Part shown: piece by piece, positions 6,128 through 13,245 of the stretch
Numbering within the stretch: position 1 is the stretch's first letter
How the letters are laid out: each line of letters starts with the position of its first letter
Source: JBHIBA01 sp046758845
Lineage (GTDB): Bacteria; UBA8248; JACPRG01; G963555815
Length of the DNA stretch: 15,508 bases
Reading direction: 5' to 3'
NCBI GenBank assembly: GCA_046758845.1
Contig: JBHIBA010000081.1
Coordinates: 1-15,508, forward strand
Notes under the pieces: model-generated
Told to the model about the DNA's origin: nothing
The model's database searches: none
Seen by the model: the letters and a program-made list of their open reading frames with translations, nothing else
Position numbers and translations under genes: made by a program

Positions 6128-8341
6128 ATGTTCCGATCCCGCGTAGACCCGGTCACGTTCGAGGTTCTCCGGCATCGGCTATGGAACCTCAACAATGAGG
6201 CGGCCATTGCCTTGAAGCGGGTCTCGGGGTCTCCCGTGGCAACGGAGATCCAGGACTTCAACACCTCCCTCTGTACGGCCGACGGCCAGAACTTCATGGT
6301 GGGCCCCTACATCGTTTCTCACGGAGTGAGCCAGGGGTTGCTGGTTGAAACCCTCCTCAAGGATTACCAGGAAAATCCCGGGATTCACGAAGGAGACATC
6401 TTCCTCTCCAGCGACCCTTACCAGGGCGCCATGCACCAAAACGACGTCACCTGTCTTGCACCCATCCACTGGCAAGGAGAACTCATCGCGTGGGCGGGCT
6501 CCACCATCCACGAGATCGATGTGGGCGGACCCGTCCTCGGAAGCCAGGCCAGCATCGGCGCCAAATCCATCTTCGGAGAGGGCCCGCCTCTATCGGCGCT
6601 GAAGATCGTGGAAGGGGGAACATTTCGAAAAGATGTCGAGCGGGAGTATCTCCTTCGCTCGCGAACCCGCGAGCTGAATGCCCTGGACCTTCGGGCCAAG
6701 ATCGCCGCCACCCATGTGGCCAAAACGAGGCTCCAGGGGCTCGTGGAGAAATACGGGATCGCCACTGTGAAGGCCGTTATGGAAGACATCGTCGATTATA
6801 CGGAGGCCCGGCTTCGGGCGCGGCTGAGGGAACTTCCGGACGGAGTATTCCGCCACACCAGCTACCTCGACTACGACGACGGGGCAGAGAGAAAAATTTA
6901 CCCCTGCCACATTACCCTGACCAAGGAGGGCGACGGCCTGGTCTTCGATTTCGCAGGGACGGCCGCGCAAGCCCCAGCCGTAATCAACTGCGCCTATTCG
7001 GGCCTCGTCTCCGGGGTCGTAATCGCCGTCCTGGTTCACCTGTGTTATGACGCTCCCTGGTGCCCGGCCGGAGTCCTGCGCGTGATCCGGATTGATGCTG
7101 AGCCGGGCACCATCGCCCATGCCTCCTGGCCGGCGGGGGTCAGCAAGGCGACGACGGCGGGGAGCTACACGGTGACCCATACGGCGAGCGCCTGTATTAC
7201 GAAGATGTTCCTCACTCATGAGGACTATCGAAAAAATGCCATGGCCGCTTGGATGGGTCCCATGCCCACCCAGGAGCTCTTCGGGGTTGACGCTTATGGT
7301 GAGCCGTTCGGCCTGACGCTTCTTGACGGGATGGCCGGAGGGACGGGGGCCTTCTCTGACCGTGACGGCATCGATACGGGCGGATTTCTCCGTTCTCTTT
7401 CGGCCACCATCTCGAACATCGAGACCTTGGAAGCCCGCTACCCCATCCTCTACCTTTACCGGCGTCAGGAGATGGACACAGGGGGGGCCGGGGCATTCCG
7501 CGGCGGGGTCGGCCTGAGCACGATGTACACCCCGCACTTGGTGGAGGAGATCCACACAACGGTCCTCCACAGCCACTGTGTGATGCAACCTGAGGCGGTC
7601 GGGATCTGTGGAGGGCTTCCCTCGGCCACGAATGAATTTGCCATCCTTCGGGGATCGGACGTGTGCCAGGAGTTGGAAAGTGGCCGGGTCCCCGGGGGGC
7701 TTGAATCCCTCAAGGGGGATTTGGAAATCCCGCCCCCTCTCTGCGTGACTTCCCTGAAGCGGGGTGACGTCTACCGGTGCATCTCGACGGGGGGAGGGGG
7801 CTACGGGGACCCTCTGCTGCGCGAGCCGGCGAGTGTTCTGAACGATGTCCTTTGTGGGCTTGTCTCCCTTGAAGCCGCCCGCACCCTGTATGGCGTAGTG
7901 CTCGATGCAGGCGACAAATGCGTGGACCAAGCGGCGACCTCGGGCCTTCGAGAAAAACTCCGCGAGGCCCGCAGAGCCGGGGCCAGCCTTCCCCGAGCCG
8001 TTGCGAGCGCCGAGAAGTCCTCCCTTTCAGCGGCAGGCCCCCCTGGGCCAACCGCCTCCTGCCTGGGGGAGTACCTGACCATCCGTCCCGGAAGCGAAGG
8101 CAAGAAAATCGTTTGCCGCGCATGTCGCCAGGTCATCGGTCCAGCCGGGCCGGATTTCAAAGAGCATCTTCTCCATAAGGAGATGCCCCTGCAGGTCGCC
8201 GGTCCCAAGGTGGACCCCCATGGCCGCGGAGAGGTTTTCTCACTTCATGCCTATTTTTGCCCCTCTTGCCTCATTCAGGTCCAAGTCGAGGTGGCCTTAA
8301 AGGAAGGTGGCCGGATCCCGGACATACAGCCAGTGTTCTGA
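6128..8341 (+). CDS. hyuB: HyuB-type subunit fused to an acetone carboxylase gamma-like domain
   Basis: The 737-residue product is longer than the ~550-600 usual for HyuB. Residues 1-590 are the Hydantoinase_B domain: MFRSRVDPVTFEVLRHRLW at the start, the probable metal-site motifs SSDPYQGAMHQNDV (94-107) and HEIDVGG (128-134), the GMAGGTGA loop (401-408), FRGGVG (457-462) and the terminal STGGGGYGDP (553-562). A charged, Ala/Pro-rich linker (about 592-643) leads to a second module, 644-737: GEYLTIRP, C663-x2-C666, IGPAGPDFKEHLL, GPKVDPHG and C711-x2-C714 (FCPSC). This module matches the pattern of the small zinc-binding gamma subunit of acetone carboxylase (Acetone_carb_G), so the polypeptide combines B and gamma subunits. 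That favours an ATP-dependent carboxylase or related activity over a simple hydantoinase, though the substrate is unknown. The gene follows hyuA by 13 bp and ends 126 bp before the convergent sbp2. Confidence 0.9.
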   Translation: MFRSRVDPVTFEVLRHRLWNLNNEAAIALKRVSGSPVATEIQDFNTSLCTADGQNFMVGPYIVSHGVSQGLLVETLLKDYQENPGIHEGDIFLSSDPYQGAMHQNDVTCLAPIHWQGELIAWAGSTIHEIDVGGPVLGSQASIGAKSIFGEGPPLSALKIVEGGTFRKDVEREYLLRSRTRELNALDLRAKIAATHVAKTRLQGLVEKYGIATVKAVMEDIVDYTEARLRARLRELPDGVFRHTSYLDYDDGAERKIYPCHITLTKEGDGLVFDFAGTAAQAPAVINCAYSGLVSGVVIAVLVHLCYDAPWCPAGVLRVIRIDAEPGTIAHASWPAGVSKATTAGSYTVTHTASACITKMFLTHEDYRKNAMAAWMGPMPTQELFGVDAYGEPFGLTLLDGMAGGTGAFSDRDGIDTGGFLRSLSATISNIETLEARYPILYLYRRQEMDTGGAGAFRGGVGLSTMYTPHLVEEIHTTVLHSHCVMQPEAVGICGGLPSATNEFAILRGSDVCQELESGRVPGGLESLKGDLEIPPPLCVTSLKRGDVYRCISTGGGGYGDPLLREPASVLNDVLCGLVSLEAARTLYGVVLDAGDKCVDQAATSGLREKLREARRAGASLPRAVASAEKSSLSAAGPPGPTASCLGEYLTIRPGSEGKKIVCRACRQVIGPAGPDFKEHLLHKEMPLQVAGPKVDPHGRGEVFSLHAYFCPSCLIQVQVEVALKEGGRIPDIQPVF

Positions 8342-8416
8342 GCCAGGTGCAATCAAGATAACGAATGAAATGCGGATGCGCCAAAGGGGTAGAGGTGGTT
8401 CGGCCGTGGATGCGAG

Positions 8417-8452
8417 GCCTCCCCGCCAGCCTCTTGCAGCCGGCGGGGAGGC
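8417..8452. terminator. Hairpin terminator between convergent hyuB and sbp2
   Basis: GCCTCCCCGCC (8417-8427) and GGCGGGGAGGC (8442-8452) form an 11-bp perfect, very GC-rich stem with a 14-base loop. It lies between two gene ends that face each other, so it can serve both strands. There is no clean T-run on either side, so termination strength is inferred from the stem and location. Confidence 0.65.
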
Positions 8453-8467
8453 GGGGTTCCGGAGTGT

Positions 8468-9598
8468 TTACGCCTTTGTCGGGTCGTACGGTGCGGCCCA
8501 GGTCTTGGCCTTGGCCCACTCCGCGGGTGTCATCTTCACGTTGCCCGCAAATCGGTTGGTGAACAGCTTCTCGATGGGAGGCGGCGGCTTTTCGGGCTTC
8601 ATGTACTTGATGACCACGTCCCGCGTCCGCTTCTGATCCTTGGGGTCCATCCACCCAAGGCCGTTCTTCTCGACCGCCTGGCCGAAACAGAGGACGTTGG
8701 TATTCCCAAGCTGGGTCATGAGGAGCTCTCGGGGCTTCGTCTTGAGCTCCGGTTTGGCCTCGATGTAAATGTCCATGGCCTTTTCGGGTTCCAGGAGTTG
8801 GAGCTTGAGCCCTTCCATGGCCCCGTCCACGATGTCCTGGACCAGCTTTGGCTCCTTCTTGATCGTGTCGCTACGGGCCATGAGCGCCGGGCCAAGCGAT
8901 TGAAGGCCATAGTCGGCATACAGAAAGTGGACGGCCGGAGTCCGTAAGGCCAGGGCGGGGGCGTTGCTGACGTAGTAGGTTCCGGTGCAATCGGCCTGCT
9001 TGTTGAGGATGGTGCTGATGAGCTTGCTGGGGTGAACATTCGTTACCTGCACCTTGGAGGCATCGATTCCCGTCGCCCTGACGAAGCCCGGCCAAATCAC
9101 CGCGTCACCTGAGGCGACCCACTGAACAAGATGGTGGCCTTCCAAATCTTTGGGTTTGCGAATCCCCAACTCCTTCCGACAGGAGATGGCGATGGGGCTC
9201 TTCTGAATCTTCGCCGCGATGACGACTACGTCCAAGCCCTTGGCGACCCCGGTGACCATGACGTTGGGGCTCGCCTCAGCGAACATTGCCTTGCCGGCCG
9301 AGACGGTCTTGGTCGCCGCCCCGGACCCGTAGCCGCGGGCGATCGAGACGTCGAGGCCCCGCTTTTTCCAGTAGATCTTCCGGGCGGCGAACTCGAAGGC
9401 GTGGCCCCCGACGAAGAGCCACGGCAGCATGAAGGAGACCTTTCGGGGCTTCGAGGCGCCGGCTTCACGGATGAAGGCTGGGGCCGTTCCCGCCGCCAAG
9501 ACGACGCTCAGCCCCCCGATCCCTTTGAGAAATGAACGACGCGTGACCTCCACCTTCGGGACCTTGCCGATCCGGTACCGCTCCGTGTACTTATCCAT
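8468..9598 (-). CDS. ABC transporter substrate-binding protein, NMT1/THI5-like, Tat-type signal (sbp2)
   Basis: A 376-residue solute receptor. The N-terminus has a twin-arginine motif, TRRSFLKG (R20-R21), a hydrophobic stretch (GIGGLSVVLAAGTAPAF) and a processing region near REAGA, so export through Tat is likely. The mature domain starts KVSFMLPWLF and carries the loop RGYGSG (88-93), KPKDLEGHHLVQWVASGDA at the hinge and a C-terminal lobe ending in an NRFAGNVK/WAKAKTW segment. It shares the arrangement DVSIxRGYGxG with the protein at 2268-3317, making the two distant paralogues. GGAGGG at 9605-9610, six bases before the ATG, supports the start. It faces hyuB across a shared terminator and has its own promoter at 9691-9719. 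No permease or ATPase is nearby. Ligand unknown. Confidence 0.88.
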   Translation of the reverse strand: MDKYTERYRIGKVPKVEVTRRSFLKGIGGLSVVLAAGTAPAFIREAGASKPRKVSFMLPWLFVGGHAFEFAARKIYWKKRGLDVSIARGYGSGAATKTVSAGKAMFAEASPNVMVTGVAKGLDVVVIAAKIQKSPIAISCRKELGIRKPKDLEGHHLVQWVASGDAVIWPGFVRATGIDASKVQVTNVHPSKLISTILNKQADCTGTYYVSNAPALALRTPAVHFLYADYGLQSLGPALMARSDTIKKEPKLVQDIVDGAMEGLKLQLLEPEKAMDIYIEAKPELKTKPRELLMTQLGNTNVLCFGQAVEKNGLGWMDPKDQKRTRDVVIKYMKPEKPPPPIEKLFTNRFAGNVKMTPAEWAKAKTWAAPYDPTKA

Positions 9599-9690
9599 GG
9601 CCTTCCCTCCAAATGAGGCATGTGAATAGGAATTTCCCGTTTCAACGCTTGTTGGAGAGGCACACCTTGCGCTGAGTGTCGATTAGGGCG

Positions 9691-9719
9691 ATTACACGCC
9701 CTCTCGTTCGCGCTGTCAA
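9691..9719 (-). promoter_or_regulatory. Sigma70-type promoter for the second binding-protein gene (P2)
   Basis: On the minus strand TTGACA (9719-9714) is followed by 17 bases and TGTAAT (9696-9691). Compared with P1, 32 of 39 bases from the -35 box through the downstream CTAA block are identical, including the run AGGGCGTGTAAT upstream of and across the -10. The predicted start near 9684 gives a leader of about 86 nt before the sbp2 ATG. Confidence 0.7.
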
Positions 9720-9964
9720 GGACGCCTTGGAACCCCTAAACCGAAACCGGGTGTCCATCCACCCGACCATAGCACCCGATGACCGGGACTCCCCCTCTCC
9801 AGCCATAAAACCCATGGCTCCAATGTAGGCAGGTCCTCGACAGGGTGGACGGAGGGTACGCCCCGTCGTGGACCCGGCGTCCTCTTGCCTTCCCTCGCCC
9901 TACCGCTGAGGGTATCATGTTGGCACACGCTGATGTTGTTAGGAGGGCGCCGCAAGTGGGCGGC
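9720..9964. other. Intergenic stretch with one interrupted palindrome
   Basis: Upstream of P2 no gene is recognisable. The only structure seen is GGTCC-T-CGAC (9832-9841) matched by GTCG-T-GGACC (9865-9874): nine of ten positions are complementary, with a 23-base spacer. It lies about 115 bp upstream of the P2 -35 box, too far for a simple operator. Open frames here look like chance frames in GC-rich DNA. Confidence 0.35.
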
Positions 9965-10134
9965 AATCTCCTTTTGAGAACCTCAAGCTGGACGGCGAGG
10001 GGTGGGAGGGATCATTCTACCCGCCGGGTACGAAGCCGTCCGACTACCTCACCGTTTATTCCCAGCACTTCAACACCGTCGAGTGCGAGGCCATTTTCTA
10101 CCGGATCCCCTCGCCCGGAGCGCCCAGGGCTTAA
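9965..10134 (+). pseudogene. DUF72-family protein, N-terminal fragment with a frameshift
   Basis: Two adjoining frames spell the N-terminus of a DUF72 (YecE-like) protein: NLLLRTSSWTARG from 9965, then, after a frameshift near 10003, GWEGSFYPPGTKPSDYL, VYSQHFNTVE and AIFYRIPSP, ending at a TAA at 10132-10134. The family consensus reads GTSGW, GxFYPxGxKxxxxLxxYxxxFxTVExxxTFYRxPS. The rest of the ~250-residue protein is missing and the DUF3179 gene begins 63 bp later. The remnant has no ATG in the matching frame. Function of DUF72 proteins is not settled. Confidence 0.75.
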
Positions 10135-10197
10135 CGCGAAAGGTCGCAAGGAGGGCCTGGCGATCGGGTCTAACTGCCAAGTGGAGGGATGTGAGGG

Positions 10198-11475
10198 ATG
10201 AAAATCATTCGGGAAGCTCAGCGTTGTCAGCGTGCTCGGATGAGGGGGCCGTATGATCTACGCCCACCTATCGCATTCTTGCGTGGCCCGTGGCTCGTTC
10301 TGGGGATCCTCCTCCTTCTGTCGCTCCGGACAATCTTTACGTCAGGCGTTGCTGCCGCATCAAAGGGCGGAGCGGGGCCCCCGACGTTCGATCTGGACGC
10401 GGTCCCCGAAGTAGACAGGAGCCGTCGGGGCGTTCCTCTGGACGAGGTCGTGTTCGATACCTTCGATGGCGGATTCGTGAGGCTTTCCGGGGCGCCCAAG
10501 GGCCTGATTCGTTCGCTGAGAGACGCCATCCGGCCCATCTATGCCCCTACGTACAGCAAGCCGGGAGGTGTCCGTTCGCTTCCCTGGCTGAGGGACGACG
10601 ACCTGATCATCGGCTTTGCGCCTCAGGCGGGCGCCTATGCGTACCCCCTGAAGATCCTGAACTATCGGGAGATTGTGAACGACGCCATCGGCGGTGTCCC
10701 GGTCCTAGTGAGTTATTGTCCCCTCTGCGGCAGCGGCGTCGTGTTCAGCCGACGATTAGACGGAAGGACGCTGCTTTTCGGCAATACGAGCGCCCTCTAT
10801 CATTCTGACCTCGTGATGTACGACCACCAGACCGGCTCATACTGGTTCCAGGTGGGTGGAGAGGCCATTGTTGGTAGGCTGACCGGTAGGCGCCTGAGGG
10901 TTCTTCCCTCCATGACCATGCCGTGGAGAGAGTGGAAGCGGCATTACCCGAACACGCGCTTGCTCGTGGGCGAGGGGGGCAAGGTTTTCGGGACCCGCTA
11001 CGCCTCGGATCCCTTTCAAGGCTATGGGCGAAGGCTCGATGAGGGGCGCTTTGTCTTCCCCGTCTCTAGGGAGAAACTGGACGGGCGGCTCCGAGCGGCC
11101 GAGATTGTGATAACCGCCGAGGTGAATTCGGCGAAGAAGGCATATCCCGTGAGGCTTATCGGAGAAAGGGCGGTCAATGACCGGGTGGGAGGCCAGCCGG
11201 TGGTGATATTCAGCCTGGGTTTTACCGGCGCCGCCTACTTGGCGACGGTCTCCGACAGGACGCTAACTTTCCAGTTTCGGCAGGGCCGATTCGGGGACCA
11301 AGAGACGGGAAGCGCCTGGAATTACGCAGGGCGCGCTGTGGCAGGGAAGCTGCGAGGCACGCGTCTGATCCCGGTTCCGTCCAGGCGAGCCTTCTGGTTC
11401 TCGGTCGCTCGGATGCTTCCAGCCCTTGAGCTGTACCATCCGTCGCTGACGCCTGAGAGAGAAAGTGGGCAATGA
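10198..11475 (+). CDS. DUF3179 domain-containing membrane-anchored protein
   Basis: The 425-residue product has a hydrophobic segment at about 31-53 (WLVLGILLLLSLRTIF), acting as a membrane anchor or uncleaved signal, then a DUF3179 domain from roughly 65 to 400. Signature elements are DDDLIIGF, AYAYPLKILNYREIVND, the CPLC pair in SYCPLCGSGVVF (C174, C177), LFGNTSALYHSDLVMYDHQTGS and YPNTRLL. The two cysteines could bind metal or form a disulfide outside the cytoplasm. The biochemical role of the family is not known. GAGGG directly precedes the ATG and GGAGG lies ten bases upstream; an internal ATG at 10240 has no better site. The gene stands alone, between the DUF72 remnant and the convergent Rid gene. 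Confidence 0.85.
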   Translation: MKIIREAQRCQRARMRGPYDLRPPIAFLRGPWLVLGILLLLSLRTIFTSGVAAASKGGAGPPTFDLDAVPEVDRSRRGVPLDEVVFDTFDGGFVRLSGAPKGLIRSLRDAIRPIYAPTYSKPGGVRSLPWLRDDDLIIGFAPQAGAYAYPLKILNYREIVNDAIGGVPVLVSYCPLCGSGVVFSRRLDGRTLLFGNTSALYHSDLVMYDHQTGSYWFQVGGEAIVGRLTGRRLRVLPSMTMPWREWKRHYPNTRLLVGEGGKVFGTRYASDPFQGYGRRLDEGRFVFPVSREKLDGRLRAAEIVITAEVNSAKKAYPVRLIGERAVNDRVGGQPVVIFSLGFTGAAYLATVSDRTLTFQFRQGRFGDQETGSAWNYAGRAVAGKLRGTRLIPVPSRRAFWFSVARMLPALELYHPSLTPERESGQ

Positions 11476-11563
11476 CGGATGGTCGCGCCGCATTGGATTC
11501 GGACGGCTGGTGGCAGCGGACTGCCCCTCCGCCAACGTGATCTCTACTATGGTCGCACCAGAT

Positions 11564-11591
11564 ACCTCAGTTTCGCTTTCGTAAACTGGGT
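11564..11591. terminator. Hairpin downstream of the DUF3179 gene
   Basis: ACC-T-CAGTTT (11564-11573) pairs with AAACTGGGT (11583-11591) with one bulged T and a 9-base loop, followed by TCTTCGCCTT. It is about 90 bp after the stop and may end transcription of the DUF3179 gene. Confidence 0.4.
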
Positions 11592-11615
11592 CTTCGCCTT
11601 CTCAATATCCCGCGG

Positions 11616-11643
11616 ACCCGTCAAGGCGGAAAAGCTGACGGGT
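11616..11643. terminator. Hairpin between convergent DUF3179 and Rid genes
   Basis: ACCCGTCA (11616-11623) and TGACGGGT (11636-11643) form an 8-bp perfect stem with a 12-base loop. It lies 38 bp past the Rid stop codon on the minus strand and is a plausible terminator for that gene, or a bidirectional one together with 11564-11591. Confidence 0.5.
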
Positions 11644-11681
11644 GCGGACCTCAACCCCGGTTTCGCGGAAAATTGTCTTCC

Positions 11682-12113
11682 CTACTCATCCCCGATGACC
11701 GCGATGGCCTGAATCTCAATGAGCAAATCGGGGTGGGCAAGCCCGGCGACGGTGATAAGCGCGCTCGCCGGTTTTCCCTCGGGAAAGTACTCCTTTCGGA
11801 TCTTTACGAATCGGTCTCCGGTGCGGACGTCCACGATAAACACTGTCATCGTCACGATGTCCTGCAGTTTCCCTCCTGCTCGCTCTAGGGTTTTCCCGAG
11901 ATTCCTGAACACGCTGCGGGCCTGCGCGTCGAAGTCGCCCGCGAGAGGGTGACGGAAGGCCTCCGCGCCCTCGACCGGCTCGAAGTCGTCCTCGTCATCC
12001 ATTCCCGCGACTGCCCCGGCCAACCAGACTATCTTTCCACCCCGCGTCACAACGGCGGGGGAGTACGCGCGCTCCTCTTCTTGCCAAGTCCCCTTGATGT
12101 ATTCTCGCGGCAT
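11682..12113 (-). CDS. Rid-family (YjgF/YER057c/UK114) protein without the canonical arginine
   Basis: The 143-residue product has the chorismate-mutase-like fold signature of the Rid family: VVTRGGKIVWLAGAVAG, DFDAQARSVFRNLGKTLERAGGKLQDIVTMTVFIVD, and the C-terminal IEIQAIAV with E133. Classical RidA hydrolyses reactive enamine/imine intermediates using an arginine in the motif PARS; here the aligned tetrad is PASA (residues 115-118), so the arginine is replaced by serine. This places it with the Rid4-Rid7-like groups, which lack RidA deaminase activity and usually occur in catabolic gene clusters. GGAGGAG at 12121-12127, seven bases before the ATG, supports the start. The name ridA should not be applied without caution. 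It is transcribed away from the SMR gene. Confidence 0.87.
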   Translation of the reverse strand: MPREYIKGTWQEEERAYSPAVVTRGGKIVWLAGAVAGMDDEDDFEPVEGAEAFRHPLAGDFDAQARSVFRNLGKTLERAGGKLQDIVTMTVFIVDVRTGDRFVKIRKEYFPEGKPASALITVAGLAHPDLLIEIQAIAVIGDE

Positions 12114-12177
12114 TTTTCTTCTCCTCCAGACGGTCAGGAAGCGACGTTCAGCTGATTGTCACATCGGCATCCAGATT

Positions 12178-12212
12178 GGTCCTCAAGCCTCCCGGTGAAA
12201 TCTTGAGGCACC
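12178..12212 (-). promoter_or_regulatory. Hairpin in the leader of the Rid gene
   Basis: GGTCCTCAAG (12178-12187) pairs with CTTGAGG-C-ACC (12202-12212): ten pairs with one bulged base and a 14-base loop. It lies about 65 nt upstream of the Rid ATG. It could be a leader structure or a terminator protecting the gene from upstream transcription. No T-run follows on either strand. Confidence 0.35.
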
Positions 12213-12501
12213 AGATTTATCAAGCGTGTCTTCGTGCGTCAGATCGTCCCGCAGGGCCGATGCGCCCGACCGTCCCTACCGGCAACTGAAAGGCTTAGGC
12301 CAAGTTTGGCGAGAGAAATTGGGCCAGGGAGCCTCTTTCGAAGATGGTATCCGCGGGGCGGCCCAGTAATCGAGACAACCGCACAAACCGTTCATAGCGG
12401 CACCTAACATCTAATGACGCCTATGAAGTGGACGCCTCACTCACGTCAGCCCATTTTGTCTCCTCCCGTTCCGAGCAGCGTTTCAGGCGCCCGAAATGGT
12501 G
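12213..12501. other. Intergenic region between the Rid gene and the SMR promoter
   Basis: No gene, RNA or repeat could be recognised. One block on the minus strand near 12302-12313 (CTTGGCCTAAGC) matches the sequence just downstream of the P1 -10 box, but no TTGACA or TNTAAT accompanies it, so it may be a decayed promoter copy or chance. Confidence 0.3.
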
Positions 12502-12530
12502 TTGACAGGTCCGGTAGAGACGGGTCTAAT
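12502..12530 (+). promoter_or_regulatory. Sigma70-type promoter for the SMR exporter gene (P3)
   Basis: TTGACA (12502-12507), 17 bases, TCTAAT (12525-12530), then CGGGCTAAAC. It shares TTGACAGG, the exact spacing, the TAAT and the downstream CTAA block with P1 and P2, though the spacer has diverged (25 of 39 bases match P1). The start near 12537 gives a leader of about 96 nt. Confidence 0.65.
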
Positions 12531-12632
12531 CGGGCTAAACAGCAAGAACTGGTCGGTACAGCCCTGGCCGGATTTGAAATGGGAACCTCCGGATCAAACG
12601 TTAAGTTTCGGGACACTTGGGGAGGGTAGCGA

Positions 12633-12944
12633 ATGGGGTGGATATATCTCTTGCTTGCTGGAGTGTTCGAGATCGGCTTTGCGACCGCTTTAAAACTCTC
12701 TGATGGCTTCACGAAGCTTATCCCCACAATCGTTTTTCTGATACTCGCGGTTTCCGGCCTTTTCCTGCTCACCAGGGCAATCCAGTCCATTCCACTCGGG
12801 ACAGCTTACGCTGTTTGGACTGGAATCGGGGCAGTCGGGACCGTTATTGTTGGCATATTCTTGTTCAACGAATCCGTGACTTTTTCGAGAATGTTTTTTA
12901 TCTGTGTACTCATTGCTTCTATAATCGGGCTAAAACTAGTCTGA
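12633..12944 (+). CDS. Small multidrug resistance (SMR) family exporter, Gdx/SugE-like
   Basis: A 103-residue inner-membrane protein with four transmembrane helices (about 3-20, 30-48, 57-78, 85-102), the full SMR length. The essential proton/substrate glutamate is E13 in AGVFEIG, and the third helix carries GTAYAVWTGIGAVGT (56-70), with the conserved Tyr and Trp of the pore. That helix-3 string and the ending GLKLV are closer to the guanidinium exporter (Gdx/SugE) subgroup than to EmrE. It works as a dual-topology or paired homodimer exchanging cation for protons; guanidinium or small quaternary ammonium ions are likely substrates. Only one SMR gene is present, favouring a homodimer. GGGGAGGG at 12619-12626, six bases upstream, supports the ATG. 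Expressed from P3. Base composition is lower in GC than the hyu region. Confidence 0.9.
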   Translation: MGWIYLLLAGVFEIGFATALKLSDGFTKLIPTIVFLILAVSGLFLLTRAIQSIPLGTAYAVWTGIGAVGTVIVGIFLFNESVTFSRMFFICVLIASIIGLKLV

Positions 12945-12996
12945 AATTCACAAAAACCCAATCCGGATCAATATATCAACCAGGCCAGTAGGCACT

Positions 12997-13245
12997 CTAA
13001 TTTCCTCTCTCGGGGCTACAGAAGACAGCCCTTTTCGTATCGAATCCATACATAATACTTTCTTTGATCTTGAAAGAGCGTTGAATAGTCTTAGATTCTT
13101 GGACCGAAATAATTCCGCCGGAAGGCTCGAAATACCTGCCAACCCTAAATCCCACCTGGTGTTGAAACCCATTCCCCCCCCAAACTAAGGGCAGCCTTTC
13201 CTTTACAATCGATAGAGGGATAGATCTTCTCAAATAGCAGATCAT
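12997..13245 (-). CDS. Hypothetical small protein, translationally coupled to the upstream gene
   Basis: An 82-residue frame whose ATG overlaps the stop of the preceding gene as ATGA (13242-13245), with GAGG about seven bases upstream inside that gene. The sequence has a natural-looking composition (FQHQVGFRVGRYFEPSGG, SFKIKESIMYGFDTKRAVFC) without signal peptide or membrane helix. I do not recognise a family. A competing 74-residue frame covers 12948-13172 on the same strand but has no coupling or ribosome site. The overlap geometry is the main argument for a real gene; a decayed or chance frame remains possible. Confidence 0.4.
   Translation of the reverse strand: MICYLRRSIPLSIVKERLPLVWGGNGFQHQVGFRVGRYFEPSGGIISVQESKTIQRSFKIKESIMYGFDTKRAVFCSPERGN

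Noticed and set aside
6590..7930. A 446-codon open frame on the minus strand inside hyuB
   Set aside because: Same reason: it mirrors codons of a clear HyuB domain and has no protein-like motifs.
9716..9966. Two overlapping 76-79 codon minus-strand frames upstream of sbp2
   Set aside because: No ribosome site, Pro/Arg/Gly-rich chance composition, and they run across the P2 promoter.
12537..12632. A guanidine riboswitch in the SMR leader
   Set aside because: Gdx-like genes are often controlled by guanidine riboswitches, so I looked for the ykkC ACACGG/AAAAGCCCGGG features, paired ACGR-loop hairpins and the type III layout; none is visible in this short leader.
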